Source: Paenibacillus pinihumi DSM 23905 = JCM 16419
Lineage (GTDB): Bacteria; Bacillota; Bacilli; Paenibacillales; Paenibacillaceae
DNA length: 64,000 nucleotides
Direction of reading: 5' to 3'
Assembly (NCBI RefSeq): GCF_000422505.1
Contig: NZ_AULX01000026.1
Location: 1-64,000 of the forward strand
Shown here: positions 36,163 through 45,690 of the stretch, one piece after another
Layout of the letters: each line of letters begins with the position of its first letter
Position numbering within the stretch: position 1 is the stretch's first letter
The notes under the pieces: generated by a model
What the model was told of the DNA's origin: nothing
Databases searched by the model: none
What the model saw: only the letters and a program-made list of their open reading frames with translations
Program-made: the position numbers and the translations under genes

Positions 36163-36600
36163 TGGCGCTTCCCTTCCCTTCATCGAGGTATAATTCTGTT
36201 GTCATGGCGATTATAACATATAATTTCTTCCCATTGATGAAGGATTCTGCACCCGTATTTTTCCGGCGTATACGTTTGTTTCCGTCCTGTATCCCAGGGC
36301 TTATCCGGAATGCTGGACCTGTCTTCCATCCGCCGCCCGCACTCCTATACTACCCTTAGTTTTTACAGGTTTCATCATCAGCCCCAGGATGATCTATAAA
36401 AATAATTGCATTTCACATATACTTATTTTTGAAAGGATGCGCTTTAATAGGAAATTTATGAATTGCACAAGAGATCGATACAAGCTTCTTTAGGGGACTG
36501 TAAGCAATGAGCAATTCGGGATGCTGTCCTGATTATGGCAGGGATTACATGGAGAAATACAAGCAAGTTTTGATGCCTATATAAAAGGGGGATTTCAAGT
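36163..36600. other. Intergenic region, divergent promoters
   Basis: About 440 bases between the leftward kinase gene and the rightward second binding protein. AAGGGGG sits ten bases before the start at 36601, and a TATATAAAA lies just upstream of that. No clear promoter pair, operator or RNA structure was recognised. Confidence 0.4.
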
Positions 36601-38262
36601 ATGAAAGGTATGCAAGCGTTGCTTTATTCAATACTTGCTTTGCTGCTGGCAACATCATTGCTTGGCGGTTGTGATCGCACGGCGCCGGCGTCTGAGGCTG
36701 TTGGCCAGATAAAACAGGGAGAGCAGGGATATGAGCAGAAGCCAGAACAAAATGAAAGCGCTATATCCGATGAAAAGGGACAGGCGGTGCTGACCTATTG
36801 GGCAGAGTTGAACGGAAATGCCGCGCGGATTAAGCCCACCTTTCAGGGGGTGCCTTTCTTTCAGGAATGGCAGAAGCGGACAGGGGTCCGGCTGAAATTT
36901 TTGCAGCCGCCGTCCAATCAGGCCAGAGAAGCGGTGAATGTACTGTTAACCTCGGGCGACCTGCCTGATATGATCGAATATGAGTGGGTCAACTACCCTG
37001 GCGGACCGGAAAAGGCTATCAAAGAAGGCCATATATTGAGGCTGAATGAGGTGATCGATCAATATGCGCCAAACCTGAAGGCCTATCTGGCCAAGCATCC
37101 GGATATTGACCGGCAGGTGCGTACGGCGGACGGCAGTTACTATATGTTTCCGTTCATTCAGGCGGATGACCGGCTTCGCACGTACCAGGGGCCAATTATC
37201 CGCAAGGACTGGCTGGATGAGCTGGACCTGGAAGTGCCGCAGACGATTGACGAATGGCATACTGTGCTTATGGCATTCAAGGAACAGAAGCATGTCGAGG
37301 CCCCGCTCATCTTCCTGGGTGTCCCGAATCCGCTATTCGGTATTGAGAGCGGAGGGTTCATCGGAGCGTACGGTGTACGCAAAGGCTTCTATCTGGAAGA
37401 CGGAAACGTGTTATACGGTCCAAGGGAGCCTGGCTACAAGGCCTTCCTTAGCTTGTTCCGCGACTGGTATGGGGAAGGGCTGATTGACAAAAACTTTGCG
37501 ACGGTCGATACGGTGACTCAGGATACAAGCATGATCACCGGACGCAGCGGGGCCAGCCTGTGGAACGCCGGGGCAGGCATTGGCACATGGCTGCCGACCA
37601 TCCGGGACCGGAACCCGAAGGCATCTTTCGTCCCGGCCCCTTATCCGGTGCTGAACAAGGGTGAACGCCCCAAATTCGGACAGCGTGCCCCGGCGATCGG
37701 CTCAAGCGGGGGAGTAGCCATCTCCAGCCGAAGCCGGCATGTGGAAGAAGCTGTGCGTATGCTTGATTACGGCTATGGGCCTGAAGGGCATCTGCTGTTC
37801 AACTTCGGTGTTGAGGGTGTCAGCTATGAGATGAAAGACGGATATCCGGTTTATACGGATCTGATTTTGAACAACCCGGACAAGCTTGCGCCTTCGCAGG
37901 CGCTTGCAATGTATACACGGGCCAGCTATTTCGGTCCATTTGTACAGGATGTGCGCTATATGGAGCAGTATTATACGCTGCCGGAACAGAAGGAAGCAAT
38001 CAAGCTATGGTCGGATACCGATGCTTCCGAGCATCTGCTGCCATCTGTGCCGAAGACGGAGAAGGAGAGTGCAGAATTGTCCGCCATTATGCAGGATGTC
38101 ACCACACTGGTGGATGAGATGTCGCTGAAAATCATTTTGGGGATTGAGCCGCTCGAAGCCTACGATACCTACATCGAGCAATTGCAGGCACTCAAGATTG
38201 ACCGGGCAATCCAGATTCAGAAGACGTCCTATGACCGTTATATGCAGTCGTTGGCCAAATAA
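36601..38262 (+). CDS. Second LplA-type binding lipoprotein, no permeases attached
   Basis: The 553-residue lipoprotein (lipobox LLGGC, Cys24) is clearly a paralog of the protein at 23042. It has the same VPFFQEWQK-TG-x-x-L-x-F, SGDLP and GPIIRKDWLD blocks and the same C-terminal VDEMSLKIILG-type end. Here no permease follows. Instead, a surface beta-helix enzyme is encoded 330 bases downstream. It may pass a related oligosaccharide to the permeases at 24810-26629. The pair is a clear case of duplication and specialisation. Confidence 0.88.
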   Translation: MKGMQALLYSILALLLATSLLGGCDRTAPASEAVGQIKQGEQGYEQKPEQNESAISDEKGQAVLTYWAELNGNAARIKPTFQGVPFFQEWQKRTGVRLKFLQPPSNQAREAVNVLLTSGDLPDMIEYEWVNYPGGPEKAIKEGHILRLNEVIDQYAPNLKAYLAKHPDIDRQVRTADGSYYMFPFIQADDRLRTYQGPIIRKDWLDELDLEVPQTIDEWHTVLMAFKEQKHVEAPLIFLGVPNPLFGIESGGFIGAYGVRKGFYLEDGNVLYGPREPGYKAFLSLFRDWYGEGLIDKNFATVDTVTQDTSMITGRSGASLWNAGAGIGTWLPTIRDRNPKASFVPAPYPVLNKGERPKFGQRAPAIGSSGGVAISSRSRHVEEAVRMLDYGYGPEGHLLFNFGVEGVSYEMKDGYPVYTDLILNNPDKLAPSQALAMYTRASYFGPFVQDVRYMEQYYTLPEQKEAIKLWSDTDASEHLLPSVPKTEKESAELSAIMQDVTTLVDEMSLKIILGIEPLEAYDTYIEQLQALKIDRAIQIQKTSYDRYMQSLAK

Positions 38263-38592
38263 GCATTTATGCAGAGAGATGACATGGGGGCTGTTCGTGA
38301 TGTGCCTGGAAGCTGCAGACTGCAAGCCTAAGGCCTGATTTGAGAAATTCACAATGCTTTTGCATGTATTGCCTATTCCTGGACGGAATTTAGCAACCCG
38401 GATCACGCTTTTGTTCATATTCATGCGGCCTCCCGGCATCTTATAATGAAGCAGTGCCTGACGGTGCTGCATGTTCCGGCACGGTCGTGCCGGGCATCTC
38501 TGGCATGATGGAGCAGAGGAGGTGAGAGGAACCGGACTGTATTTTTGTAACCGCTAACAATCCTGTCTAATGAAAAGGAGGAAAATTCGAGC
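38263..38592. other. Leader region of the surface enzyme gene
   Basis: TATAAT occurs at 38442-38447 without a good -35. Some 30 bases on, CCGGCACG and CGTGCCGG (38476-38493) form a perfect 8-bp palindrome with two bases between; there is no T run, so it may be an operator or leader hairpin. AAGGAGG lies before the start codon at 38593. Confidence 0.5.
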
Positions 38593-41500
38593 ATGAGTAA
38601 AAAGGTTCTCAGTTTGCTGATGTCTCTATGTCTGATTGTTGGTTCCCTGCTGCCGGGAACGGCTCTGATCCGGGCTGCAGCTCCGGACGATATGAGCCTG
38701 GGTGAGGACGGGAGGAGCCGTCTGTATCCGGAAGACTGGTACCCGGGCTTCACGGATGACAAGGGCCGCTTCCTGCACGATTTCTCTTATGCGGGCTATC
38801 ACCGCGGGGAGGCCGGGCTTCCGGATATTGATCCTGAAGATGGGATTGATGTGACCGCGGCCCCTTATTTTGCCGATGCAACCGGTGAGGAGGACTCGAC
38901 AGCGGCGATCCAGAATGCGATTGATGCTGCTGCTGCCCAGGGCGGTGGGGTTGTCTATCTGCCTGCCGGTACATATCAGGTTAATCCGCCAGAGGGCAAG
39001 GATCAGTCTCTGCTTATTTCGGCCAGCCATGTGGTGCTCAAAGGGGCGGGGGCAGGCGAGACTTTTATCTATAATGCAACAGAGGTCATGAGATTCAAGG
39101 ATATTATTCGTGTCGGGGGTGGCGACTGGAAGCGGACAGGAACGTCCACCAGACTTAGCAAGTCGGTGACGGAGCCGTCTGTACTGCTGCCGGTTGAGCG
39201 GACAGAGGGATTTGCTCCTGGCGATTACGTGCTGATCACATTCGACACAACGACGGAGTTCCTGAGCGAGCTGGGCATGCAGAACAAATGGTCGTCACGG
39301 CTTGGGCGGGTGGAGCCTTTGTTCTACAGGCAAATTGTCGGCGTCGATGAGACGAATGGAACGCTGACGATCGATATCCCGACGCGGTACCCGATCAAGC
39401 AGCGGGATAATATTACGATTACCAAGACAGAGCCGCCGGTAGTTGAGGCGGGTCTGGAGGACTTCTCCATTGCTTCGATTCAGAATCCGAAGAGCGGCCT
39501 TGCTGAAGATGACTTCAAGGTCATTGGCACAGCGGGTTATGAGATCGACAACGCCAAGGCCATCAATATGATCGCGGTTGCCGACAGCTGGGTGCGCAAT
39601 GTCAGCTCTTACAAGCCCGAAGGCAATACAACCTACCATCTCTCCTCCAAGGGCATCATCCTCGACCGTACGAAAAACGTTACCGTAGACAATGTCACCA
39701 TGGAATACCCCCAGTACCGCGGGGCGAACGGAAACGGTTATTTGTACCAGTTCATTGGCAATGACAATCTGATTGCGAACAGCAATGCGGTTGGCGCCAG
39801 ACACAGCTTTACTTACGCTAATTTCTCCGCGAACGGCAATGTGCTCCACAACGTCTACTCCGAGAATTCAACCTTGCTTACCGATTTTCATATGTATCTA
39901 AGTATGGCGAACCTGATCGACAACATGTCACTGAACGGAGACGGCATCTCGGCTATTACCCGTGACTATGGTTCTTCGCCAACGAACCGGCACGGTGTTG
40001 TGACTACGGAGAGCGTATTCTGGAATACGACCGGAATCGCTGCTCATAGAAGCAAGAACGGCATCATTATCGAATCCGAGCAGTTCGGCAACGGTTATAT
40101 TATCGGGACCAAAGGAGCCGTGACCGGTGTCAAGGTAGATATCGTGGGCTCGATCCCCGAGGCGGACACCAGCCCGTTTGATATGGCTGAAGGCATTGGG
40201 GAGGGCGAACGGCTTAATCCGCAAAGCCTGTATGAGGATCAGTTCGCCAGACGAACAGCAGGAATGGAGCTGGGGCTGCAATCGCTGCTGGTCAATGGCG
40301 GAGCGGTCAACGGCATGCAATTTTTGAAGTCCCGCTATACGTATACGCTGCCTTACGGGACAGAACAAGTTCCGGTCATTCAGGCCGCGGCGCTTGCGCC
40401 GGATGCGCAGGTTGTAATTGAGCAGCCGGAGACAACTACAGACACCGGAATAATAACTGTGGCGAGGGACGGGGCAAGCAAGACATACCATATTGCTTTC
40501 CAGGTAGCCGGAGCTCCTCAATCTCCGGAGCGCATCAGCTTCGCACCGGATAAATCCGTCCCTGGCTGGCGGGTTGCGGGCAATGCCATCAGTGTGGGAC
40601 ACAGCGGGAAGCTCAAGGCATTTGTAACGCTTCACAACGGTGAGATGCTGGATGCGGAACAAGCGGGTATTCCCGTTACCTATTCCGTGAATAACGAAGA
40701 GCTCGGAAGCGTGGATGGGTATGTGTTCAAGGCGAAGCGGCCGGGCTTTGTTCAAATTACCGCAGAAAGCACTTATAACGGCACGACGGTTAAAGTGACC
40801 GAAACGATTGAGGTTAAAGAAGCGATGCCGGAGCCTCAAGGACCGTTTGCTGTTGTAGCCAAAGTAACCGCGAGCGCTGATGACGGCAACCGGCCAATCA
40901 ATGCGATCGACAAAGATCCTGATTCCAGATGGTCGGCGGAGGGCAAAGGCCAGTATCTGCTGTTGGAGCTGGACAAGGAGCAGTGGATCGACAAGGCCAG
41001 CTTCCTGTTCTATAACGGTCATCAGCGCGCCAATTATTTTGAACTTGAGGTATCCACAGACGGTGAGACCTTCCAGAAAGTGCTGACTGATGCGGCGAGC
41101 CGTAAGCAGGACCCGAACCAGCATGAGAGCTTTGAATTCAAACGCGTAAAAGCCAAATACGTAAAGTATGTAGGCCAAGGGAATGAAATCAACGGCTGGA
41201 ATAGCCTTATTGAAGCCTGGGTCCATTTGGCCAAGGATGAATCGGGCGGACCAACTCCTTATTATCCGTCGGGCCCTAGCCAGCCGGTACACGAGGAGAA
41301 GCCGAAGGATGACGGGAAAGAGACACCTCAGAAACCTGGAGAAACTGCTTCGCCTGCCAGTATTCAGCTTGAAGCGGCTGACCCTGTGCGCAGCACAAAT
41401 GAAGCAGGTCAATCTGTAGCCACAGTAAAGGTGAACGGGGAGAAGCTTGGCAAGGCGCTGGATGCTCTGACCACAGAGCAGAAAGCCCAGGCTGTGCAAA

Positions 41501-42597
41501 TCCATTTGGAGATCAAAGAGAATGCAGATGCAGGCGTGGCACTGCTGGCGGCTGACACTCTGACGTCAGCATTGGCCAAAGCGCCTCGAGCAGTTCTGAA
41601 CATCCGATACGGAGAAGCCGGGTATGAGCTGCCGTTGTCAGGTCTGCGCTCAGCTTTGGCAGATCAGGCATTGTCCGCAGACAGCAGCACGGCAGAACTG
41701 GCTATCCGCATGGCGAAGCCGGGCAAAGGGGATCAGTCAGCATTAGAAGACAAGGCCCGGGCGGTGAACATCAAGCTGCTGCATGAAGGCGTAGACAGCG
41801 GCATTACAGTCCGGCACGGCGGCCATCAGATACAGGCAGCATTATTCGGCAGCCCTTACGCGCCAATCACTGTCACTTTGGATAATACGGTCGATATGAA
41901 GTCTCTATCCGCGGCGAGATTTGATCCGGCGTCAGGGGAGCTGGTCTATGTGCCAGCCGCATTCCGCCATGAGGACGGCAAGACTGTCGCTGTTATATAC
42001 CGCACAGGCAGCGGCATATATACTTTTGTCCAGGGAGACCGTACCTTCGGAGATACGAAGGGGCATTGGGCAGAAGGGACGATCCATTCCCTGGCATCCA
42101 AGCTGCTCGTGAGCGGGAGCAAGGATGGCTTCAAGCCCAATGCAGCCATAACAAGAGCCGAATTCGCCGTGCTTCTTGTGCGGGCAGCGGGCCTTACGCT
42201 ACAGCAGGCAGACGGCTACTCCGATGTGCCGGCTTCTGCCTGGTATTCCGGTGCGGTCGGAGCAGCTTCCAGAGCGGGAATTATTCAAGGCTTCGATCAG
42301 AAGCTGTTCAAGCCTGATGCGCACATTACAAGGGAGCAAATGGCGGTGATGATTACACGTACGCTGCAGGCAGCAGGAGATGAGCGTGGGGGGGCCGCGG
42401 TTTCGGCCGGGCTGGACGCGTTCGCAGACCGTGATGCGGTCAGCATTTATGCCCGGGCGGCTGTGTCGAAGGCGCTTCAGCTTGGGATTATGAATGGAGC
42501 GAGCGGAACAACGCTTGCGCCGCAAAGCAACGCTACACGCGCAGAAGCGGCGGTTATGCTGGAGAGGATGCTGCGAACTTTGAATTTCTTGCAGTAG
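38593..42597 (+). CDS. SLH-anchored beta-helix polysaccharide-degrading enzyme
   Basis: The 1334-residue secreted protein has a signal peptide (to about residue 30) and a pectate-lyase-3/GH55-like right-handed beta-helix. The helix region runs from about residue 85 (DSTAAIQNAIDAAAAQGGGVVYLPAGTYQV) to 520. A cadherin-like and an Ig-like sandwich follow, then an F5/8-type (CBM32) sugar-binding domain (about 752-880), a Pro/Lys linker, an unnamed domain and three SLH repeats (about 1152-1334). SLH repeats bind pyruvylated wall polymer, so the enzyme is shown on the cell surface. The active site and substrate are not readable. The upstream binding protein and the GH88 gene suggest an acidic polysaccharide. 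Confidence 0.85.
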   Translation: MSKKVLSLLMSLCLIVGSLLPGTALIRAAAPDDMSLGEDGRSRLYPEDWYPGFTDDKGRFLHDFSYAGYHRGEAGLPDIDPEDGIDVTAAPYFADATGEEDSTAAIQNAIDAAAAQGGGVVYLPAGTYQVNPPEGKDQSLLISASHVVLKGAGAGETFIYNATEVMRFKDIIRVGGGDWKRTGTSTRLSKSVTEPSVLLPVERTEGFAPGDYVLITFDTTTEFLSELGMQNKWSSRLGRVEPLFYRQIVGVDETNGTLTIDIPTRYPIKQRDNITITKTEPPVVEAGLEDFSIASIQNPKSGLAEDDFKVIGTAGYEIDNAKAINMIAVADSWVRNVSSYKPEGNTTYHLSSKGIILDRTKNVTVDNVTMEYPQYRGANGNGYLYQFIGNDNLIANSNAVGARHSFTYANFSANGNVLHNVYSENSTLLTDFHMYLSMANLIDNMSLNGDGISAITRDYGSSPTNRHGVVTTESVFWNTTGIAAHRSKNGIIIESEQFGNGYIIGTKGAVTGVKVDIVGSIPEADTSPFDMAEGIGEGERLNPQSLYEDQFARRTAGMELGLQSLLVNGGAVNGMQFLKSRYTYTLPYGTEQVPVIQAAALAPDAQVVIEQPETTTDTGIITVARDGASKTYHIAFQVAGAPQSPERISFAPDKSVPGWRVAGNAISVGHSGKLKAFVTLHNGEMLDAEQAGIPVTYSVNNEELGSVDGYVFKAKRPGFVQITAESTYNGTTVKVTETIEVKEAMPEPQGPFAVVAKVTASADDGNRPINAIDKDPDSRWSAEGKGQYLLLELDKEQWIDKASFLFYNGHQRANYFELEVSTDGETFQKVLTDAASRKQDPNQHESFEFKRVKAKYVKYVGQGNEINGWNSLIEAWVHLAKDESGGPTPYYPSGPSQPVHEEKPKDDGKETPQKPGETASPASIQLEAADPVRSTNEAGQSVATVKVNGEKLGKALDALTTEQKAQAVQIHLEIKENADAGVALLAADTLTSALAKAPRAVLNIRYGEAGYELPLSGLRSALADQALSADSSTAELAIRMAKPGKGDQSALEDKARAVNIKLLHEGVDSGITVRHGGHQIQAALFGSPYAPITVTLDNTVDMKSLSAARFDPASGELVYVPAAFRHEDGKTVAVIYRTGSGIYTFVQGDRTFGDTKGHWAEGTIHSLASKLLVSGSKDGFKPNAAITRAEFAVLLVRAAGLTLQQADGYSDVPASAWYSGAVGAASRAGIIQGFDQKLFKPDAHITREQMAVMITRTLQAAGDERGGAAVSAGLDAFADRDAVSIYARAAVSKALQLGIMNGASGTTLAPQSNATRAEAAVMLERMLRTLNFLQ

Positions 42598-42692
42598 TCA
42601 TTCAGTAGCCGGTGGCACACCCATAGGTACCATCTTGTCCTGGGGACGCTTGAACATCGGAGCTCATCATTGAGAATGCCGTATTCATAGAA

Positions 42693-42748
42693 ATAACAAA
42701 ACAAGGCCAGTTGCCGCTATCGTGCGGTTACAGGCCTTGTTTTGTTAT
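42693..42748. terminator. Perfect 16-bp bidirectional terminator
   Basis: ATAACAAAACAAGGCC at 42693-42708 pairs exactly with GGCCTTGTTTTGTTAT at 42733-42748. It lies between the convergent surface-enzyme and GNAT genes, with A/T-rich outer stems on both sides. Confidence 0.85.
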
Positions 42749-42892
42749 GTTGAGAGGTTGGAATTACCGGAAGTGAGCTCCGGCAATTCCGCAAGAACAA
42801 TTGAGCAGTTGATGGCTGTGTCTGAGCTAAATAAGCATATCAAGCATGTTATCCCCGGCTCAGGTCGCCGGTTCAACACAATGGAGAGCACT

Positions 42893-43300
42893 TCAGAGTA
42901 AGGATTTCTCCAGAATGACGTAGTTCACGCCTGCCTTTTGGAAGGTCTGCAAGGTAGGCTCTAACCCGAATTTCTGATAGAATGACACCTTCGAGGCTCT
43001 GGCATTGCACCATATGGCATCTGCGCCAAGGCGCCGGGCCTCTTCCAGCGTGTAGGCCAGCAGGCGGCTGCCATAGCCCTTGCCTTGCTCCTCCCGGAGC
43101 GTAGCAAACTTGCGGAATTGCGCCCGTGTCCCCTCGGGGAAAAGAGAGATGACGCTGACAAGTGTGTCGTTCACATACAAGCCGAAGTGACGGCCGTTGG
43201 CATCATCTTTAAGCTGTACAAAGCTCAGCTCCTGATCCGGCCACATCACTTCATGCCGCAACTGCCACACTTCGTCAAGACTGGCTTCGCGGATAATCAT
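42893..43300 (-). CDS. GNAT-family N-acetyltransferase
   Basis: The 135-residue protein has the acetyl-CoA loop REEQGKGYGSRLLAYTLEEARRLGA and the C-terminal FYQKFGLEPT typical of GNAT enzymes. The acceptor is unknown. It is transcribed leftward, 111 bases from the glycerate kinase start, and has its own ribosome binding site (AAAGGAG). Confidence 0.88.
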   Translation of the reverse strand: MIIREASLDEVWQLRHEVMWPDQELSFVQLKDDANGRHFGLYVNDTLVSVISLFPEGTRAQFRKFATLREEQGKGYGSRLLAYTLEEARRLGADAIWCNARASKVSFYQKFGLEPTLQTFQKAGVNYVILEKSLL

Positions 43301-43410
43301 GTGAGGCTCCTTTCACTCTAAATAATTTTTGTGTATATCGGCTGTCCGGCAGGCAACGGGATTACTTGCGGGTGCATTATCTACATCGAACAAGGGGCTA
43401 TCCGCATCGT

Positions 43411-44550
43411 CTAACGAATAGCCCTGATCAGCCGGAATAGCTGTGATGCACAAAGACGCAGGTTGTTAAGGGCAACCTGTTTCTCCATCGCTTCTTCCAG
43501 AGACATCGGCCCATTTGTGATGGAGAAGCAGGAGGTAATGCCCTGCTCATTCAGGGAAGTGGTGTCCTGCGGGATTGAACCGCCAAGCGCCAGTACCGGA
43601 ATACCAAGCTGCCGGGCAAGCTTTGCCATCCCGATAGGCGCCTTGCCCATCGAGGTCTGCTCGTCGAGCTTGCCTTCGCCTGTAATAACGAAATCGGCAT
43701 CTGCGATTCTCCGTTGCAGTCCGGCATGGCTGGCGATAAGCTGAATGCCCGGCTCCAGCTTTGCGTTCAGCAAAGCGCTGAACGCAGCTCCCAGTCCTCC
43801 GGCAGCTCCTGCCCCGGCTATACGCTGAATATCCTTGCCGGTCGCAGACTTTACGACATCCGCAAAGCTTCTCATCCCCAGGTCAAGCTGTTGCACCATC
43901 TCCGGTCCGGCTCCTTTTTGCGGAGCGAATACATAGGCTGCCCCATGTTCCCCATAGAAGGGATTGTTTACATCGCATGCCACATGGAACCGGCATTTCG
44001 CAAGTTCGGGGTTAACCCCTGCCAGTTCAATAGAACGGATGGCTGCCAAGGACTGGCCGCCCCGGCCAGCCTCTTGACCATGACTATCCAGAAATCTGAA
44101 TCCAAGCGCTTGCAGCATGCCGGTCCCGGCATCATTGGTGGCGCTGCCCCCAAGGCCGATGATCATACTGCGGCATCCGCGGGAGAGTGCATCCGCTATC
44201 AGCTCGCCAACGCCGTAGGAGGTTGTGAGCAGCGGATTCCGTTCATTCAGCTGCACAAGCGGCAGCCCGCACGCGGCTGCGACCTCGATGACAGCCGTAT
44301 GGTTATCGCCAAGCACTCCGTATACAGCTTCAACCGGACTCCCCAGAGGGCCGGTGACGCTCTTGGGGATATATTTGCCCCCAGTGGCCGCCACCAAGGC
44401 CTCGACCGTGCCTTCGCCGCCGTCAGCGAGCGGAATGCAATCCACTTCCGCCTCCGGCCAGACATCGTGTATGCCCAAAGCTACAGCTTGGCTGCCGTCA
44501 ATTGAAGAGATACAGCCCTTGAATGAATCCATGGCGACAACGACCTTCAT
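43411..44550 (-). CDS. glxK: Glycerate kinase
   Basis: The 379-residue enzyme phosphorylates D-glycerate (GarK/GlxK family, type 1, giving 2-phosphoglycerate). Landmarks are the N-terminal VVAMDSFKGCISS, the central IIGLGGSATNDAGTGMLQALG, and VITGEGKLDEQTSMGKAPIGMA. It feeds glycerate from glyoxylate or sugar-acid breakdown into glycolysis, which would suit a uronate-using region, though it is not in the same operon. It follows exoA by 30 bases in the same direction. Confidence 0.93.
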   Translation of the reverse strand: MKVVVAMDSFKGCISSIDGSQAVALGIHDVWPEAEVDCIPLADGGEGTVEALVAATGGKYIPKSVTGPLGSPVEAVYGVLGDNHTAVIEVAAACGLPLVQLNERNPLLTTSYGVGELIADALSRGCRSMIIGLGGSATNDAGTGMLQALGFRFLDSHGQEAGRGGQSLAAIRSIELAGVNPELAKCRFHVACDVNNPFYGEHGAAYVFAPQKGAGPEMVQQLDLGMRSFADVVKSATGKDIQRIAGAGAAGGLGAAFSALLNAKLEPGIQLIASHAGLQRRIADADFVITGEGKLDEQTSMGKAPIGMAKLARQLGIPVLALGGSIPQDTTSLNEQGITSCFSITNGPMSLEEAMEKQVALNNLRLCASQLFRLIRAIR

Positions 44551-44580
44551 GCGTGAACCTCCTGTCTATGATGGATTCAT

Positions 44581-45345
44581 TCACTTTGAAGCTATATCCA
44601 TTGTGAGGGAAATCGGACAGTGGTCGCTTCCCAAAATATGTGCGTCAATCGCAGCATCCTGCACCAGCGGTGCCAGTCTCTCAGAGATGAGGAAGTAGTC
44701 AATCCGCCAGCCGATATTCCGCTCCCTGACCTTCGGCATGAATGACCACCATGTATAGGCGTCTGTCCGGTCAGGGTGCAGATGGCGGAAGGTATCGATA
44801 AAACCGGAGCCCAGCAGCTCTGTCATTTTCCCCCGTTCCTCAGCAGTAAAGCCTGAGTTTCCATGATTGGACTTGGCATTTTTAATATCAATCTCCTGAT
44901 GGGCAACGTTCAAATCCCCGCATATAATGACGCTCTTGCATGCATCCAATTGCTGCACATAACTGCGGAAGCGTTCCTCCCATTCCAGCCGGAGCTCCAG
45001 ACGGGAAAGGTCGCGCCGCGCATTGGGGGTATACACATTAATCAAGTAGAAGGAGTCGAATTCCAGTGTTAAAATACGCCCTTCATCCTCGCTGTCCTCT
45101 TCCAGTCCATAGCGGACGGATAGCGGTTTGACCCGTGTAAATACGGCAGTGCCGGAATAGCCCTTTTTCAGCGCATAGTTCCAGTACTGATGGTACTCTT
45201 CTTCAAATTCCATACATATCTGATCCTGCTGGAGCTTGGACTCCTGTACGCAGAAAACATCTGCATCCGCAGCCTTGAAGTAATCGTAAAACCCTTTATT
45301 GACACAGGCCCGCAGGCCGTTCACATTCCATGATACAAGCTTCAT
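44581..45345 (-). CDS. exoA: Exodeoxyribonuclease III / AP endonuclease
   Basis: The 254-residue protein is a class-II AP endonuclease of the ExoIII group. Its motifs are the N-terminal KLVSWNVNGLRACV, KGYSGTAVFTRV, the active-site GDLNVAHQEIDIKN, and the C-terminal GSDHCPISLTMDI, with the catalytic Asp-His pair. It repairs abasic sites and 3' blocked ends in the cytosol. It is very similar to B. subtilis ExoA in order and wording of motifs. AGGAGAGACATC precedes the ATG. Confidence 0.95.
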   Translation of the reverse strand: MKLVSWNVNGLRACVNKGFYDYFKAADADVFCVQESKLQQDQICMEFEEEYHQYWNYALKKGYSGTAVFTRVKPLSVRYGLEEDSEDEGRILTLEFDSFYLINVYTPNARRDLSRLELRLEWEERFRSYVQQLDACKSVIICGDLNVAHQEIDIKNAKSNHGNSGFTAEERGKMTELLGSGFIDTFRHLHPDRTDAYTWWSFMPKVRERNIGWRIDYFLISERLAPLVQDAAIDAHILGSDHCPISLTMDIASK

Positions 45346-45505
45346 GCTGATGTCTCTCCTTCATATCGGACATGCAGTTTTTTCTTGTGTATGAGAAAGC
45401 AGTCTATATGACCCTGTAATTCTGCACATCGCTTGTTTCCTCTAGTTTAGCATAGAATACAGCTTTGATAGACGGAGAGAGAGAATTTAAGATATGACAA
45501 AATAA

Positions 45506-45542
45506 GCCGCCATGACTGTTATTCATAATCAGTCGTGGCGGC
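45506..45542 (-). terminator. Hairpin between GNAT and exoA genes
   Basis: GCCGCCA and TGACTG pair with CAGTC and TGGCGGC with one mismatch; a TTATTTTG follows in the leftward direction. It could end a transcript from the GNAT gene. Confidence 0.6.
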
Positions 45543-45623
45543 CTGAATGCCGAAACTATTTTTTATTTAAATTCCTTGCGAAGGCCTGCGAATCCGGATT
45601 TGGACATTTCATTGTAGAACCAA

Positions 45624-45670
45624 GAGAGCCGCATCGCAATCCGTTAATATGGATTGTATGAGCGGCTCTC
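45624..45670 (-). terminator. Hairpin just after the GNAT gene
   Basis: GAGAGCCGC pairs with GCGGCTCTC, with an inner CAATCC/GGATTG stem. It starts about 20 bases after the GNAT stop. No strong T run, so it may act together with the hairpin at 45506-45542. Confidence 0.55.
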
Positions 45671-45690
45671 TTACACTTTTAGCGGCGGAA

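Larger units (their letters stand above)
45346..45690. other. Intergenic region with two hairpins
   Basis: This 345-base stretch lies between two leftward genes. It contains hairpins at 45506-45542 and 45624-45670 and must also hold the exoA promoter. Nothing else was recognised. Confidence 0.4.

Noticed and set aside
39928-41505. 525-codon frame opposite the surface enzyme gene
   Set aside because: Shadow of a strongly coding strand; product is rich in Arg, His and Leu without domain structure.
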